Part shown: positions 17,801 to 24,889 of the stretch, one piece after another
Numbering within the stretch: the stretch's first letter is position 1
Layout: every line of letters begins with the position of its first letter
Assembly: GCA_041581135.1 (NCBI GenBank)
Contig: JBFGCM010000020.1
Location: 1-44,243 of the forward strand
Length of the DNA stretch: 44,243 nucleotides
Reading direction: 5' to 3'
Source: JBFGCM01 sp041581135
GTDB lineage: Bacteria > Actinomycetota > Acidimicrobiia > Spongiisociales > UBA5794
Translations under genes and position numbers: made by a program
Notes under the pieces: generated by a model
The model's input: the letters and a program-made list of their open reading frames with translations, nothing else
Told to the model about the DNA's origin: nothing
Databases searched by the model: none

Positions 17801-18381
17801 CCGAGGAGGCATTGGAGCACTACGCCCGATCCCTCGACCTCGACCCGACCAGCGACTGGGCAGCGATCGGCGTGGCAACGATGCTGCTCTGGATGGATCG
17901 CGACCACGACGACCAGGGACGCACCCCGCACGACCTGCTCAGTCCCGTCATCGAGAAGGCATGGACCGAGTTCTCCAACACCGACGCGTTGAGTGCCGGC
18001 GGATGGGCCGCCATCGTCGATGGCTCGCCCGGTGACGCCGTGTCCATCCTCCGCGACGCCGTGGCCGTGGACGACGATCTGATCGGCGAGCAGTTCGACC
18101 TCGGGCTGGCGCTCGCTCTCGACGGCAAGGACGATCGAGCGATCCGGGAGTACGAAACCGGGATCGAGCTGAGCGCGCTCGGCCACATCGATCCGCTGCG
18201 TCGCAACGGTCTCTTGACCATCGCCCGTTCCGACCTGGAGCAGTTCGGCTCGGACCTGAGCGTTTCCGACTCCGTGATGCCGTTGTTGGACGATGCTTTG
18301 GAGGCCAACCTCCCGGCCTTCGAGGAGCATCGGGGACTGTTGGAGGCACTCCTGGCGGGCATCGCCACCGACGACGAGTGA
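14851..18381 (+). CDS. Giant TPR-repeat protein, third gene of cassette
   Basis: The 1176-residue protein is almost entirely tetratricopeptide repeats, with the A-G-x-x-x-x-A-x-x-x-x-x-x-A-L-x-L-x-P pattern recurring from about residue 25 to the end; examples are 'AVSHLRRALSLNPSLVWAH' (about 405-425) and 'AIDDLDRAIELDPQYGWAF' (about 785-805). No other catalytic domain, membrane helix or signal peptide is visible. TPR solenoids are protein-binding scaffolds. GAGGAGG lies before the ATG, ten bases after the pseudo-peptidase stop. Its last bases overlap the GTG of the astacin-type gene. It is therefore placed as a scaffold or sensor between two types of peptidase, but binding partners are not shown. 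Confidence 0.85.
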   Translation: MTSRGHGASRFRSSARVGRDPELIDAALHAARRFYRLRDFRAAFDELRPALSAGQLDPTAPSSPDLVAAYAQAFSLSAVILWSTGQREDALGEAERALERFAAVDRDELTNLQRGDYGVAMSIMERHDEARRLLEPVAATGNATPEVYRHLGLSLAALGDRAGAQQQLEDALARAPRDVDARRALAELESENTGSAAESLVRAAELVLGRDPAEALDLADRALTLEPDFTYAETVRAQALVALGRFDEAVGAAELARDADDRDFGTWLTLGQAYRAAGDPNAEPTLQRALELANDEPYISPDDIAAIIGELAQTAAQQGDFDGALARLDQGLAMATGDIRYRLSDAAEGALEMTKASVLNAQGEFKVARVSAIRAISLLDSESPEQAYAYAVLGTSLRMLGEFDDAVSHLRRALSLNPSLVWAHADLGEALRGRGDFTEAIDEYGAYLAKVGDEAWIYRSLATSLAGLGDLAGAVEPLERSIELDGADPLTWEMRGRLLANMHPEEAVASFERAMELDPAGFGAYDGYAEALRLAGRFEEALAAIERALDPWNPSSWALATRGQIRIGLGQRDAGVEDILQALSRPDADVPWAHRDLGDAYLTSGESESALEHYDTFLATYPDDVSARLGRIRARIQVGPIPEIAEEIVAEIDTLDDPIRMSIGYSELGNQARLAGEYEEALRYLDRALSLDPDAWTLGTKARTLLAQGEIEHALAAYQEAVAFDDAAEWVHAEYGEQLRLKGEFEAALEHLDRGVELNPEYAWGFAARASAHRDMGNPGLAIDDLDRAIELDPQYGWAFSERGKLKLRLGHDADGEADIDASLALLDTATLNDLGFEYLDSRPGLAIRIFDRALARSDATVDTFRGKAFALAGQEEIELATQILEGELDKDSNEAVWSTLHVDLGRIYLLSKDYLAAAKALGKASERPDDPWFLTNAAILLLACGLIEQSEPLIRRAVDVDSTNAHAHQLLGTVHEHAGEDRAEEALEHYARSLDLDPTSDWAAIGVATMLLWMDRDHDDQGRTPHDLLSPVIEKAWTEFSNTDALSAGGWAAIVDGSPGDAVSILRDAVAVDDDLIGEQFDLGLALALDGKDDRAIREYETGIELSALGHIDPLRRNGLLTIARSDLEQFGSDLSVSDSVMPLLDDALEANLPAFEEHRGLLEALLAGIATDDE

Positions 18382-19412
18382 CCTCGACCGATCACCTCGA
18401 CGATCTCGTCGCCGGCGCCTGCATCGACGTGCTGTCCCCGGACCTCGCCCAGGCGCTCGCCCCGACCGGCGACAACCGGCAGCGACTGGCGGTTCAGGTC
18501 GGCCGCACCTGGACCAATGGCAGCACGTTGTCCGTCGTGTTCCTCGATGGCGCCGAGTCGCTGAAGGCACTCGTGCGGGAGACCGCCGTGGAGTGGAGCG
18601 TCCACGCCAACCTCGAGTTCGTGTTCCCCAATCACACCCGGGGCGACATCCGCATCACGTTCACCCAGAGCGGCTATTGGTCGCGAGTGGGCACCGACGC
18701 GCGGAAGGCGGAGCCGGGAACCCCCACCATGAACCTGGGAGGACTCGAGCGACGGCCTCCGCCCGAAGAGGTGGGGCGAGGCAAGATCCTGCACGAGTTC
18801 GGACACGCCATCGGGGCGCTCCATGAGCACTCCCAGCCCGCCAGTCCCATCCGATGGAACCGGGCCAAGGTCTACGCCATCTACGCGGCGCCGCCGAACC
18901 AGTGGACACCCCGCGAGGTGGATCGCAACGTGTTCCGCCGCTACGACCACGAGGAGGCCAACGGCTCGGCCTTCGATCCGGACTCGATCATGGTGTACCC
19001 GATCAAGGCGGCCCATACCCTCGACGGCTTCCACGTCGACGAGAACCGCGTGCTGTCCGCCACCGACAAGGCCTTCATCGCCACCATCTATCCCCAAACC
19101 GCACGAGACCGTGACGTCCTCCAACCCGGAGCCGATCGCCGGGACCTCGTGAGCCCCGGCGAAGCGAAGGAGTACGAGGTCGGGATCGCCACAGCCGGGC
19201 GATATCGCTTCTACACCTCGGGTGACACGCCCACCCGGCTGGCGGTGCTCGACGACCAACGCAACGAGCTCGCCTCAGATGCGGGCAATCGACCGGGCCG
19301 CAACGCCGACCTCACCACGAGGCTCGAACCGGGACCGTATCGGCTCGAGGTCCGTCACCGTTACGACACGGAATCCGGCATGTACCGGCTCCGCATCGAA
19401 GCTGTGGAGTGA
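18378..19412 (+). CDS. Astacin-type (M12A) metallopeptidase with PPC-like C-terminal domain
   Basis: The 344-residue protein carries the metzincin zinc motif HEFGHAIGALHEH (His139, Glu140, His143, His149) and a Met-turn DSIMVYP (Met205). The surrounding 'SQPASPIRWNRAKVY', 'NQWTPREVDRNVF' and 'VLSATDKAFIATIYP' are typical of bacterial astacin-like peptidases. The last ~90 residues form a beta-rich domain resembling the bacterial pre-peptidase C-terminal (PPC) type: 'SPGEAKEYEVGIATAGRYRF' and later 'LEPGPYRLEV'. There is no signal peptide or propeptide in front of the catalytic domain. The GTG start overlaps the TPR stop (GTGA), indicating coupled translation. All catalytic residues are present, so activity is expected, probably inside the cell unless it is exported by another route. 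Confidence 0.85.
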   Translation: MTSTDHLDDLVAGACIDVLSPDLAQALAPTGDNRQRLAVQVGRTWTNGSTLSVVFLDGAESLKALVRETAVEWSVHANLEFVFPNHTRGDIRITFTQSGYWSRVGTDARKAEPGTPTMNLGGLERRPPPEEVGRGKILHEFGHAIGALHEHSQPASPIRWNRAKVYAIYAAPPNQWTPREVDRNVFRRYDHEEANGSAFDPDSIMVYPIKAAHTLDGFHVDENRVLSATDKAFIATIYPQTARDRDVLQPGADRRDLVSPGEAKEYEVGIATAGRYRFYTSGDTPTRLAVLDDQRNELASDAGNRPGRNADLTTRLEPGPYRLEVRHRYDTESGMYRLRIEAVE

Positions 19413-19463
19413 CCCGCCGGCGCTGCACACACCTGCGACAATGCCGGCCGGAGGTAGGGCCGC

Positions 19464-20570
19464 ATGACCGACACGGTACGCAGACCGCGGGACGCCTACG
19501 TCGACTTCCTGCGCGCCTTCTCGCTGGTGATCGTCGTCATCTGGCACTGGGTGTTCACGATCCTCACAATCACCCCCGAGACGGTGTCTCCGTCCAATCC
19601 CATCGGGTTCACCCGTGGCATGTGGGCCATCACCTGGGTTCTGCAGGTGATGCCGGTGTTCTTCTTCGTCGGCGGCTACGCCCATCGGTTGGCCTTCGAC
19701 GACTACGTGCCAGGGACCTCCCGCCGTTTCCTGGCGCGGCGGATACGACGGCTGCTGGTGCCCGCCCTCGGCCTGGTGGCGGTGTGGATAGGTGTCGGCT
19801 TCGTGCTCCAGCAGACCCTCGACGCAGAATGGACCTGGCCGGCGGTCATCCTCATCCTGTCGCCGCTGTGGTTCCTGGTCGTCTACCTGGTCCTCGTCGC
19901 CATCGCTCCGCTGGCCATTCGCGCCCACTGGCGCTGGGGCGAGCTGGTGGTCGTGTGGCTCGTCGGCCTCGCCGCCGTGCTCGACGTGCTGCGGTTCTCC
20001 CACGGCCAGGGCTGGGCGGCGTGGTTGAACTTCCTCGTCATCTGGGGCCTCGCCCATCAGCTCGGCTTCTTCTACGATCGCCTCGCCGCCGCCCCGAAAC
20101 GGGTCGCCTGGATGTTCACCTGGGCCGGCCTGTTCGCCCTCATCGCGCTCACCAACATGGGTTTCTACCCGCGGTCGGTGGTGGGCGTACCCGGCGAACG
20201 GTTCTCCAACATGGGACCCCCGACCCTCGCCATCGTGGCGCTCATCATGCTCCAGGTGGGGCTCGTGCTGGTGCTGCGTGATTGGGTCCTCACGCAGCTC
20301 GAGACCAACGACCGGTGGCAGCGACTGTTCCGCTGGGTCAACGAGAACTCGCTCCCCCTGTACCTGTTCCACACCACCGGCATGGCATTCGCCGTCACCG
20401 CGCTGTTCCTCGCCTTCGACCACCTGCCGCCGGCGGAGCCCACCGCAGCCTGGTGGCTCAGCCGACCGCTCTGGTTGATCGCCCCGGCGCTCGGCACGTA
20501 CCCATTCCTCATCGCCTACCGCATACTCACCAAGCGGGAGACGGCCACGACGACCCTCGAACGGGTCTGA
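19464..20570 (+). CDS. Acyltransferase 3 (OafA/YrhL-type) membrane protein
   Basis: The 368-residue protein has about ten transmembrane helices and the acyltransferase-3 N-terminal pattern 'RDAYVDFLRAFSLVIVVIWHW', followed by 'FFFVGGYAHRLAF' and an 'FLARRIRRLLVPAL' segment. Family members transfer acetyl or other acyl groups to sugars or lipids at the membrane. It begins 51 bases after the astacin-type gene on the same strand and might be transcribed with the cassette, but there is no overlap, so membership is uncertain. It ends one base before the convergent acyl-CoA dehydrogenase stop. Confidence 0.85.
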   Translation: MTDTVRRPRDAYVDFLRAFSLVIVVIWHWVFTILTITPETVSPSNPIGFTRGMWAITWVLQVMPVFFFVGGYAHRLAFDDYVPGTSRRFLARRIRRLLVPALGLVAVWIGVGFVLQQTLDAEWTWPAVILILSPLWFLVVYLVLVAIAPLAIRAHWRWGELVVVWLVGLAAVLDVLRFSHGQGWAAWLNFLVIWGLAHQLGFFYDRLAAAPKRVAWMFTWAGLFALIALTNMGFYPRSVVGVPGERFSNMGPPTLAIVALIMLQVGLVLVLRDWVLTQLETNDRWQRLFRWVNENSLPLYLFHTTGMAFAVTALFLAFDHLPPAEPTAAWWLSRPLWLIAPALGTYPFLIAYRILTKRETATTTLERV

Positions 20571-20571
20571 G

Positions 20572-21720
20572 CTACTGGTACGAGCGCTTCGCCACCTCTT
20601 CGAGCAGCACCTCGGTGGCCCCACCTCCGATGGACAGCACCCGAACGTCGCGGGCGATCCGCTCCACCGTGGTGCCGGTCATGTATCCGGTGCCGCCGTG
20701 GAATTGCACGCAGTCGTAGACGACCTGGTTGAACGCTTCGGCGCCGACGGCCTTCACCCCCGAGATCTCCTTGGTGGCGTCGATGCCCTGCTCCATCAGC
20801 CACGCGGCGTGATACAGCGAGGCCCGTACCGCCTCGAGCTTGGCCTGCCCCATCGCCAAGCGCTGCCGAATCGTCCCCAGGTCGTAGAGGGTGGCATCGA
20901 AGGCGCGACGGCTCTGGGTATGGCCCAGAGTGAGATCGATAGCCGCTTGCACTGCACCAATGCCCATGCCCGTGAGCACCAACCGCTCGTTCTGGAAGTT
21001 CTTCATGACCTCGTAGAAGCCGCGGTGCTCGACGCCGAGCAGGTTCTCGGCCGGCACCCACACATCCTGCAACACGAGCTCGGCGGTGTCAGAGCAACGC
21101 CAGCCGTGCTTGTCGAGCTTGGTGGCTACCTCCAAGCCGTCTCGATCTCGCTCGACGAGGAACATCGAGATGCCGTATCGGTCGTCGGGATCCGTCCGTG
21201 CCGCCAACACGACGAGGTCGCCGTGGACGGCGTTGGTGATGAACATCTTGGTGCCGTTGATGCGCCACCCGTCACCGTCGCGCTCGGCACGCGTGCGAAG
21301 CCCTGCCACATCGGAGCCGGCGTCGGGCTCGGACACCGCGATGGCGGTGATCGTGTCCCCCGAGAGGATCCCCGGCATGAACCTCGCCACTTGCTCATCG
21401 GTACCCGAGTGGACGAGATGCGGCGTCGCCATGTCGGTGTGCACCAGGACGGTGGCATCGAACCCGCCAAACGTCGACGAACCGAGGGCCTCGGAGAACA
21501 CCGCCGAGGCCAAGGGTCCGAGACCCAACCCGCCTTGCGCTTCGGGCACCCGCAGCCCGAACATGCCCAGTGCTCCCATGCGTTGCAGCACCTCGCGGGG
21601 CACCTTGCCGGCGCCTTCCCACTCGGCGCCGACCGGATGCACCTCCTTGGCCACGAACTCGACCGTCTGGTCGTAGATGGCCTGGAGCTCATCGGTCATG
21701 TAGATGTTGCGACGCGCCAT
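20572..21720 (-). CDS. Acyl-CoA dehydrogenase
   Basis: FAD-dependent acyl-CoA oxidation enzyme of normal length (382 residues). The N-terminal helical domain is followed by the FAD/substrate segment 'AIAVSEPDAGSDVAGLRT', 'GTKMFITNA', and the C-terminal helical domain with 'CVQFHGGTGYM' and 'IARDVRVLSIGGGATEVL'. Such proteins act in fatty-acid or branched-chain amino-acid breakdown; the chain-length preference cannot be read from the sequence. The ATG at 21720 is preceded by GGAGGG at a distance of ten bases. It is the last of three closely spaced minus-strand genes (LCP, DUF1707 protein, this gene), an unrelated-looking grouping. Confidence 0.92.
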   Translation of the reverse strand: MARRNIYMTDELQAIYDQTVEFVAKEVHPVGAEWEGAGKVPREVLQRMGALGMFGLRVPEAQGGLGLGPLASAVFSEALGSSTFGGFDATVLVHTDMATPHLVHSGTDEQVARFMPGILSGDTITAIAVSEPDAGSDVAGLRTRAERDGDGWRINGTKMFITNAVHGDLVVLAARTDPDDRYGISMFLVERDRDGLEVATKLDKHGWRCSDTAELVLQDVWVPAENLLGVEHRGFYEVMKNFQNERLVLTGMGIGAVQAAIDLTLGHTQSRRAFDATLYDLGTIRQRLAMGQAKLEAVRASLYHAAWLMEQGIDATKEISGVKAVGAEAFNQVVYDCVQFHGGTGYMTGTTVERIARDVRVLSIGGGATEVLLEEVAKRSYQ

Positions 21721-21738
21721 CCCCGAAGTGCCCTCCGC

Positions 21739-22356
21739 CTACTGCCCGCCTCGGATGGACCGCCACCACGCAGCCAGGCTGTTCGCGGGAAGCTGCGACA
21801 GGCTGTACACCCCGACGTCGCCGATGGCCACAAAGCCGGTGACCCGAATCAAGGGCCCGCCGGCGGTAGGCGGACTGATCCGTTCGACCCGATCCCCGAG
21901 CAGCTTGACCACGTCAACCACCACTCGGGCGCCATCGGGCACGATCACACGCACGCTTCCGATGAGTGCGATGCCGGTGACCTCGACGCCCTCGGGCGGT
22001 ATGTCGGCCGACGACAGGTCGAGCACCACGTCGCCGATGAGGGTGGCCCCGCGCATGTGCCCGCCGACCGTGATCCATCCGCCCCGACGCACATCTCCGA
22101 GCAGGCTCACGTTCCACTTCGAGCCCGCCGGCGTGGTCACCGGCCGCGGAACATCCGGCAGGTCGGAGGTGAGCGGTGCCAGATCTCGCCGAGTCCTCGC
22201 CCGGTTGACGGCGCGCATGCGTTCCTCCATCTCATCCATGGAGAGGTGGCCGCTCACCATCGCCTGTTCCAGGCGACGGTAGATGTCGTCGCGGTCTGTC
22301 GCTCCGATACGAAGGTCCGGTCGCTGGGGCTGTTCCGAGGCCGATTCCACCGGCAC
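21739..22356 (-). CDS. DUF1707 protein with LiaF-like C-terminal domain
   Basis: The 205-residue protein starts with a DUF1707 (SHOCT-like) segment at about 14-65: 'DLRIGATDRDDIYRRLEQAM', 'GHLSMDEMEERM' and 'DLAPLTSDLP'. The rest (about 75-190) is a beta-rich domain with repeated 'LLGDVRRGGWITVGG', 'LIGDVVLDLSSADIP' and 'LIGSVRVIVPDGARV', as in the LiaF-like 'cell wall-active antibiotics response' domain. No transmembrane helix is evident. The start is a GTG. It lies 13 bases after the LCP gene stop and 18 before the acyl-CoA dehydrogenase. DUF1707 proteins are common in actinobacteria and are linked by inference to envelope stress; a specific role is unknown. Confidence 0.82.
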   Translation of the reverse strand: MPVESASEQPQRPDLRIGATDRDDIYRRLEQAMVSGHLSMDEMEERMRAVNRARTRRDLAPLTSDLPDVPRPVTTPAGSKWNVSLLGDVRRGGWITVGGHMRGATLIGDVVLDLSSADIPPEGVEVTGIALIGSVRVIVPDGARVVVDVVKLLGDRVERISPPTAGGPLIRVTGFVAIGDVGVYSLSQLPANSLAAWWRSIRGGQ

Positions 22357-22369
22357 AGCCTACGGCAGA

Positions 22370-23386
22370 TCAGGGTGCCGCCGGCACCGGGAGCGGATCC
22401 CCTGCAGCGAACGCGGCCAGGAGCTGAGCCGCCTCGGGATCGACCCGAACGACGTAGGCAACCCCGCCCTCGGTGGACCCGCGCACCGGCAGGGTCGCCG
22501 CCTCGACCTCCCCGGCTCGGGCCAACGCCAGGCCGAGTCGAGCCAGGTCGGACACCGACACGCCCGGGTCTGCGGTAGCCGCCTCACCCAGCGAGCGCGC
22601 CAGCCACGGCAGCTTGAAGATGACACCAGGCGAGGTGGCTCGATGCATCAGATCGGTGAGCACCTGTTGCTGGCGCCGCGTGCGACCGATGTCGTTCTGA
22701 TCGACGCCGACCCACGAACCGTCGCGATACTCCTCGTAGGTGCGCGACCGTACGTATGCCACGGCCGCCGGCCCATCGAGCACGTCGGTGCCGGCGGCCA
22801 CCGACAGACCCGACTGGTTGTCCCTGGCCTCGTACTCGAAGGAGACCGAGGCCCCGCCCAGGGCGTCCACCACGTCGGCGAACTGCGAGAAGCCGATCTC
22901 GACGTAGTGGTGGACCGGCAAGCCGGTGGCCTGCCGTATCGTGGCGACGAGCAACTCCGGGCCGCCGAACGCGTAGGCGGCGTTGATGCGGTCGGTGCCG
23001 TGACCCGGTATCTCGACCTTCAGATCGCGCGGCAGGCTCAGCATCTGCACGGTGTTGGTTCCCGGCACCGTGTGGACGAGCATGATCACATCGGCGCGCT
23101 GCCCACCGGACGCCGTGAAGCGATCGCCCAACTCCGGATCGAGGTTCTCGCGGCTGTCGCTGCCGACCAGCAGATAGTTGACGGGTCCGCTTCCCGTCGG
23201 GTCCAGGTTGGTGAGGCCCGGGATTCGCTCCAGCTGGCTCGAGAAGATCAGCGCGGAACCGATCACCCAGATCAAGCCGAGCGCAACGAGCCCGGTGAGC
23301 GCGATCACCAATCGCCGGCCGCGGCGCGATCGGCGCGGTCGGGTCGGTGGGCGCGGCAGCGTTGGTGGAGGTGCGGTTCGGGTCAT
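22370..23386 (-). CDS. LytR-CpsA-Psr (LCP) family cell-wall ligase
   Basis: LCP enzymes attach lipid-linked glycopolymers to peptidoglycan outside the membrane. The 338-residue protein has a proline/arginine-rich cytoplasmic N-terminus (about 1-25), one transmembrane helix (about 26-48) and the LCP domain (about 68-245). Visible motifs are 'LLVGSDSRENLDPE', 'ADVIMLVHTVP', 'LSLPRDLKVEIPGHGTDRIN' and 'YVRSRTYEE...GRTRRQQQVL', including the conserved Asp and Arg residues that bind the pyrophosphate. The ATG at 23386 follows a short leader. It heads a three-gene minus-strand run with the DUF1707 protein, which is consistent with an envelope role. Confidence 0.92.
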   Translation of the reverse strand: MTRTAPPPTLPRPPTRPRRSRRGRRLVIALTGLVALGLIWVIGSALIFSSQLERIPGLTNLDPTGSGPVNYLLVGSDSRENLDPELGDRFTASGGQRADVIMLVHTVPGTNTVQMLSLPRDLKVEIPGHGTDRINAAYAFGGPELLVATIRQATGLPVHHYVEIGFSQFADVVDALGGASVSFEYEARDNQSGLSVAAGTDVLDGPAAVAYVRSRTYEEYRDGSWVGVDQNDIGRTRRQQQVLTDLMHRATSPGVIFKLPWLARSLGEAATADPGVSVSDLARLGLALARAGEVEAATLPVRGSTEGGVAYVVRVDPEAAQLLAAFAAGDPLPVPAAP

Positions 23387-23486
23387 GGTGCAGTTGAGTT
23401 TCTACCCTCGAGAAGCCCGGATTCTACGACCAGTGCCGCGCAATGGGAATGCGAGGACGAGTAGGCGCGGCTACCGTGCTCGCCAG

Positions 23487-24293
23487 ATGGGACGGCGAAA
23501 CGACCTGGTAGTCGCCGGAGCGCTGACCGCAGCCGTACTTGGTATGGCGGTGGTGGTGGGATCAGGGGGATGGCCTGGCGAGCCCTCGGGATGCATCGCA
23601 GCGGGCGACTGCTACTGCGAAGCCTTCACCGGTGGCTTGATCGCGCAACCCGTCAACACCCTCTCGAACGTCGCCTTCTTCGCCGCCGGTCTGTGGGTGC
23701 TCGGATTCTCGAGGCGGCGCCGGCCGGAGAACCCGCTTGCGGTACCGGCGCTGACCCTGCTCTACGCAGGTATCGCGTTGTCCCTGGGAATCGGCTCGAT
23801 GCTGTTCCACGGAGCCATGACCGAGTGGGGCGGGTGGGCCGACTTGGTCGCGCTGCACATGTTCATCACGTTCTTCCTGCTCTACGAGCTGATGACGCTG
23901 TGGCGGCGCGACGTGGCGTGGTTCCTGCGCACGTTCGCCTGGCTCAACGTGGGTCTCGCCGTGCTGCTGTGGCCGATCAACAACGGATCCGGCAAGTACG
24001 TGTTCGGCGCGCTGCTCGTGGCGACCCTGGGGGTGAACCGGTTGGTCGCCCGCCGCATCGCGCCTCGAGATGAGCGTTGGTTCTGGGCAGGTATCGGCAC
24101 GTACGCAACCGGCAACGTGGTCTGGGCGCTGTCCCGCGACGATGGCCTGCTGTGCCGTCCGGACAGCCTGCTGCAGGGCCACGCTCTCTGGCACCTCACC
24201 GCCGCGGCCGCCGTGGCGTTCCTGTTCCGCTACCTCTGGAGCGAGGAGCGAGTCGCCGCACCGGAGGAGGACACGGTCCTCGTTTCCGCCTAG
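23487..24293 (+). CDS. Ceramidase-like (CREST superfamily) membrane protein
   Basis: The 268-residue protein has seven or eight transmembrane helices and the CREST/alkaline-ceramidase pattern. After a 'CYCEAF' segment comes 'IAQPVNTLSNVAFFAAGLWV', then 'GIGSMLFHGAMTEWGGWADLVALHMF' with the Ser, first His and Asp of the metal site, and near the end 'QGHALWHLTAAAAV' with the two remaining His. These five residues form the hydrolase centre in ceramidases and adiponectin receptors. The true substrate in bacteria is not established, and ceramide itself may not be present. The ATG at 23487 gives the family N-terminus. The last four bases overlap the convergent regulator gene. Confidence 0.78.
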   Translation: MGRRNDLVVAGALTAAVLGMAVVVGSGGWPGEPSGCIAAGDCYCEAFTGGLIAQPVNTLSNVAFFAAGLWVLGFSRRRRPENPLAVPALTLLYAGIALSLGIGSMLFHGAMTEWGGWADLVALHMFITFFLLYELMTLWRRDVAWFLRTFAWLNVGLAVLLWPINNGSGKYVFGALLVATLGVNRLVARRIAPRDERWFWAGIGTYATGNVVWALSRDDGLLCRPDSLLQGHALWHLTAAAAVAFLFRYLWSEERVAAPEEDTVLVSA

Positions 24294-24772
24294 GTCTCCG
24301 CCTGGCCAACGAGCGGCAGGGTCCGGAACCGGATCGGGTTCGACAGGCTGATCGCCGTCGAGGTGCGGTCCACTTGCGGAAGCTGCAGGATGCGTTCCAG
24401 CACCTCCATCAGGTGATCGTTGGATTGCGCCGCCACCCGCAAGAACAAGTCGCCTTGACCGGCGATCGCATGGGCCTCCATGACCTCCGGGATCTCCTCG
24501 AGCGGTGCCACCACCTCAGCGATCCGACCCTGCACCACTTCGATCGTGCAGAACGCGGTCACCATGTAGCCCAGCGCGTGCGGGTCCAGGTCGGGACCGA
24601 ACCCAGTGATGACGCCGGAGGCGCCGAGCTTGTCGAGTCGCGATTGCACGGTCGCCCGTGCCACGCCGAGCCGGCGCGCCATCTCGAGCACGGCGAGACG
24701 GGGCTCGGCGGCCAGCAGCTCGATGAGCCGACGATCCAGACCGTCGATGCGGTGGGCATTCTGAGTAGCCAA
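24290..24772 (-). CDS. Lrp/AsnC-family transcriptional regulator
   Basis: The 160-residue protein has an N-terminal helix-turn-helix (about 10-60: 'LDRRLIELLAAEPR', 'EMARRLGVARATVQSRLDKL') and a C-terminal RAM ligand-binding domain (about 70-150: 'VTAFCTIEVVQGR', 'HAIAGQGDLFLRVAA'). Such proteins usually bind amino acids and control metabolism genes. The TTG start at 24772 is chosen because a strong AAAGGAGG lies just upstream and the sequence MATQNAHRIDGLD then begins at the expected place. It is divergent from hppD across 117 bases that hold an inverted repeat, so it probably controls tyrosine breakdown and itself. That link is inferred from position. Confidence 0.88.
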   Translation of the reverse strand: MATQNAHRIDGLDRRLIELLAAEPRLAVLEMARRLGVARATVQSRLDKLGASGVITGFGPDLDPHALGYMVTAFCTIEVVQGRIAEVVAPLEEIPEVMEAHAIAGQGDLFLRVAAQSNDHLMEVLERILQLPQVDRTSTAISLSNPIRFRTLPLVGQAET

Positions 24773-24796
24773 TGCCCCTCCTTTCGGGACAGACTA

Positions 24797-24807
24797 TACA
24801 GATTGTA
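24797..24807. promoter_or_regulatory. Inverted repeat in the regulator-hppD gap, possible operator
   Basis: TACA-GAT-TGTA is a perfect short inverted repeat. It overlaps TATAGT (minus strand, 24794-24799 as ACTATA), a possible -10 for the regulator gene, and lies about 20 bases upstream of the hppD -35. A bound Lrp-type dimer here could repress its own gene and affect hppD. Confidence 0.35.
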
Positions 24808-24825
24808 CGGTCGCGCACGATTGCG

Positions 24826-24854
24826 TTGCACAACTCTGCGGTCTGGAGTACAAA
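24826..24854 (+). promoter_or_regulatory. Promoter of hppD
   Basis: TTGCAC (24826-24831) and TACAAA (24849-24854) are separated by 17 bases. Transcription would start near 24861, leaving about 29 bases before the ATG at 24890, with AGGAG at 24879-24883 as the ribosome-binding site. Confidence 0.6.
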
Positions 24855-24889
24855 GAGCACAGCCGAATGCGACGATGCAGGAGTTCGTG

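Noticed and set aside
14851..18381. Repeated sequence suggesting a CRISPR or tandem repeat
   Set aside because: The periodicity is at protein level (34-residue TPR units) with diverged DNA, so it is not an array.
17820..20624. Long minus-strand frames opposite the TPR, astacin and acyltransferase genes
   Set aside because: They lie opposite well-supported genes with strong family motifs and show low-complexity, antisense-type composition.
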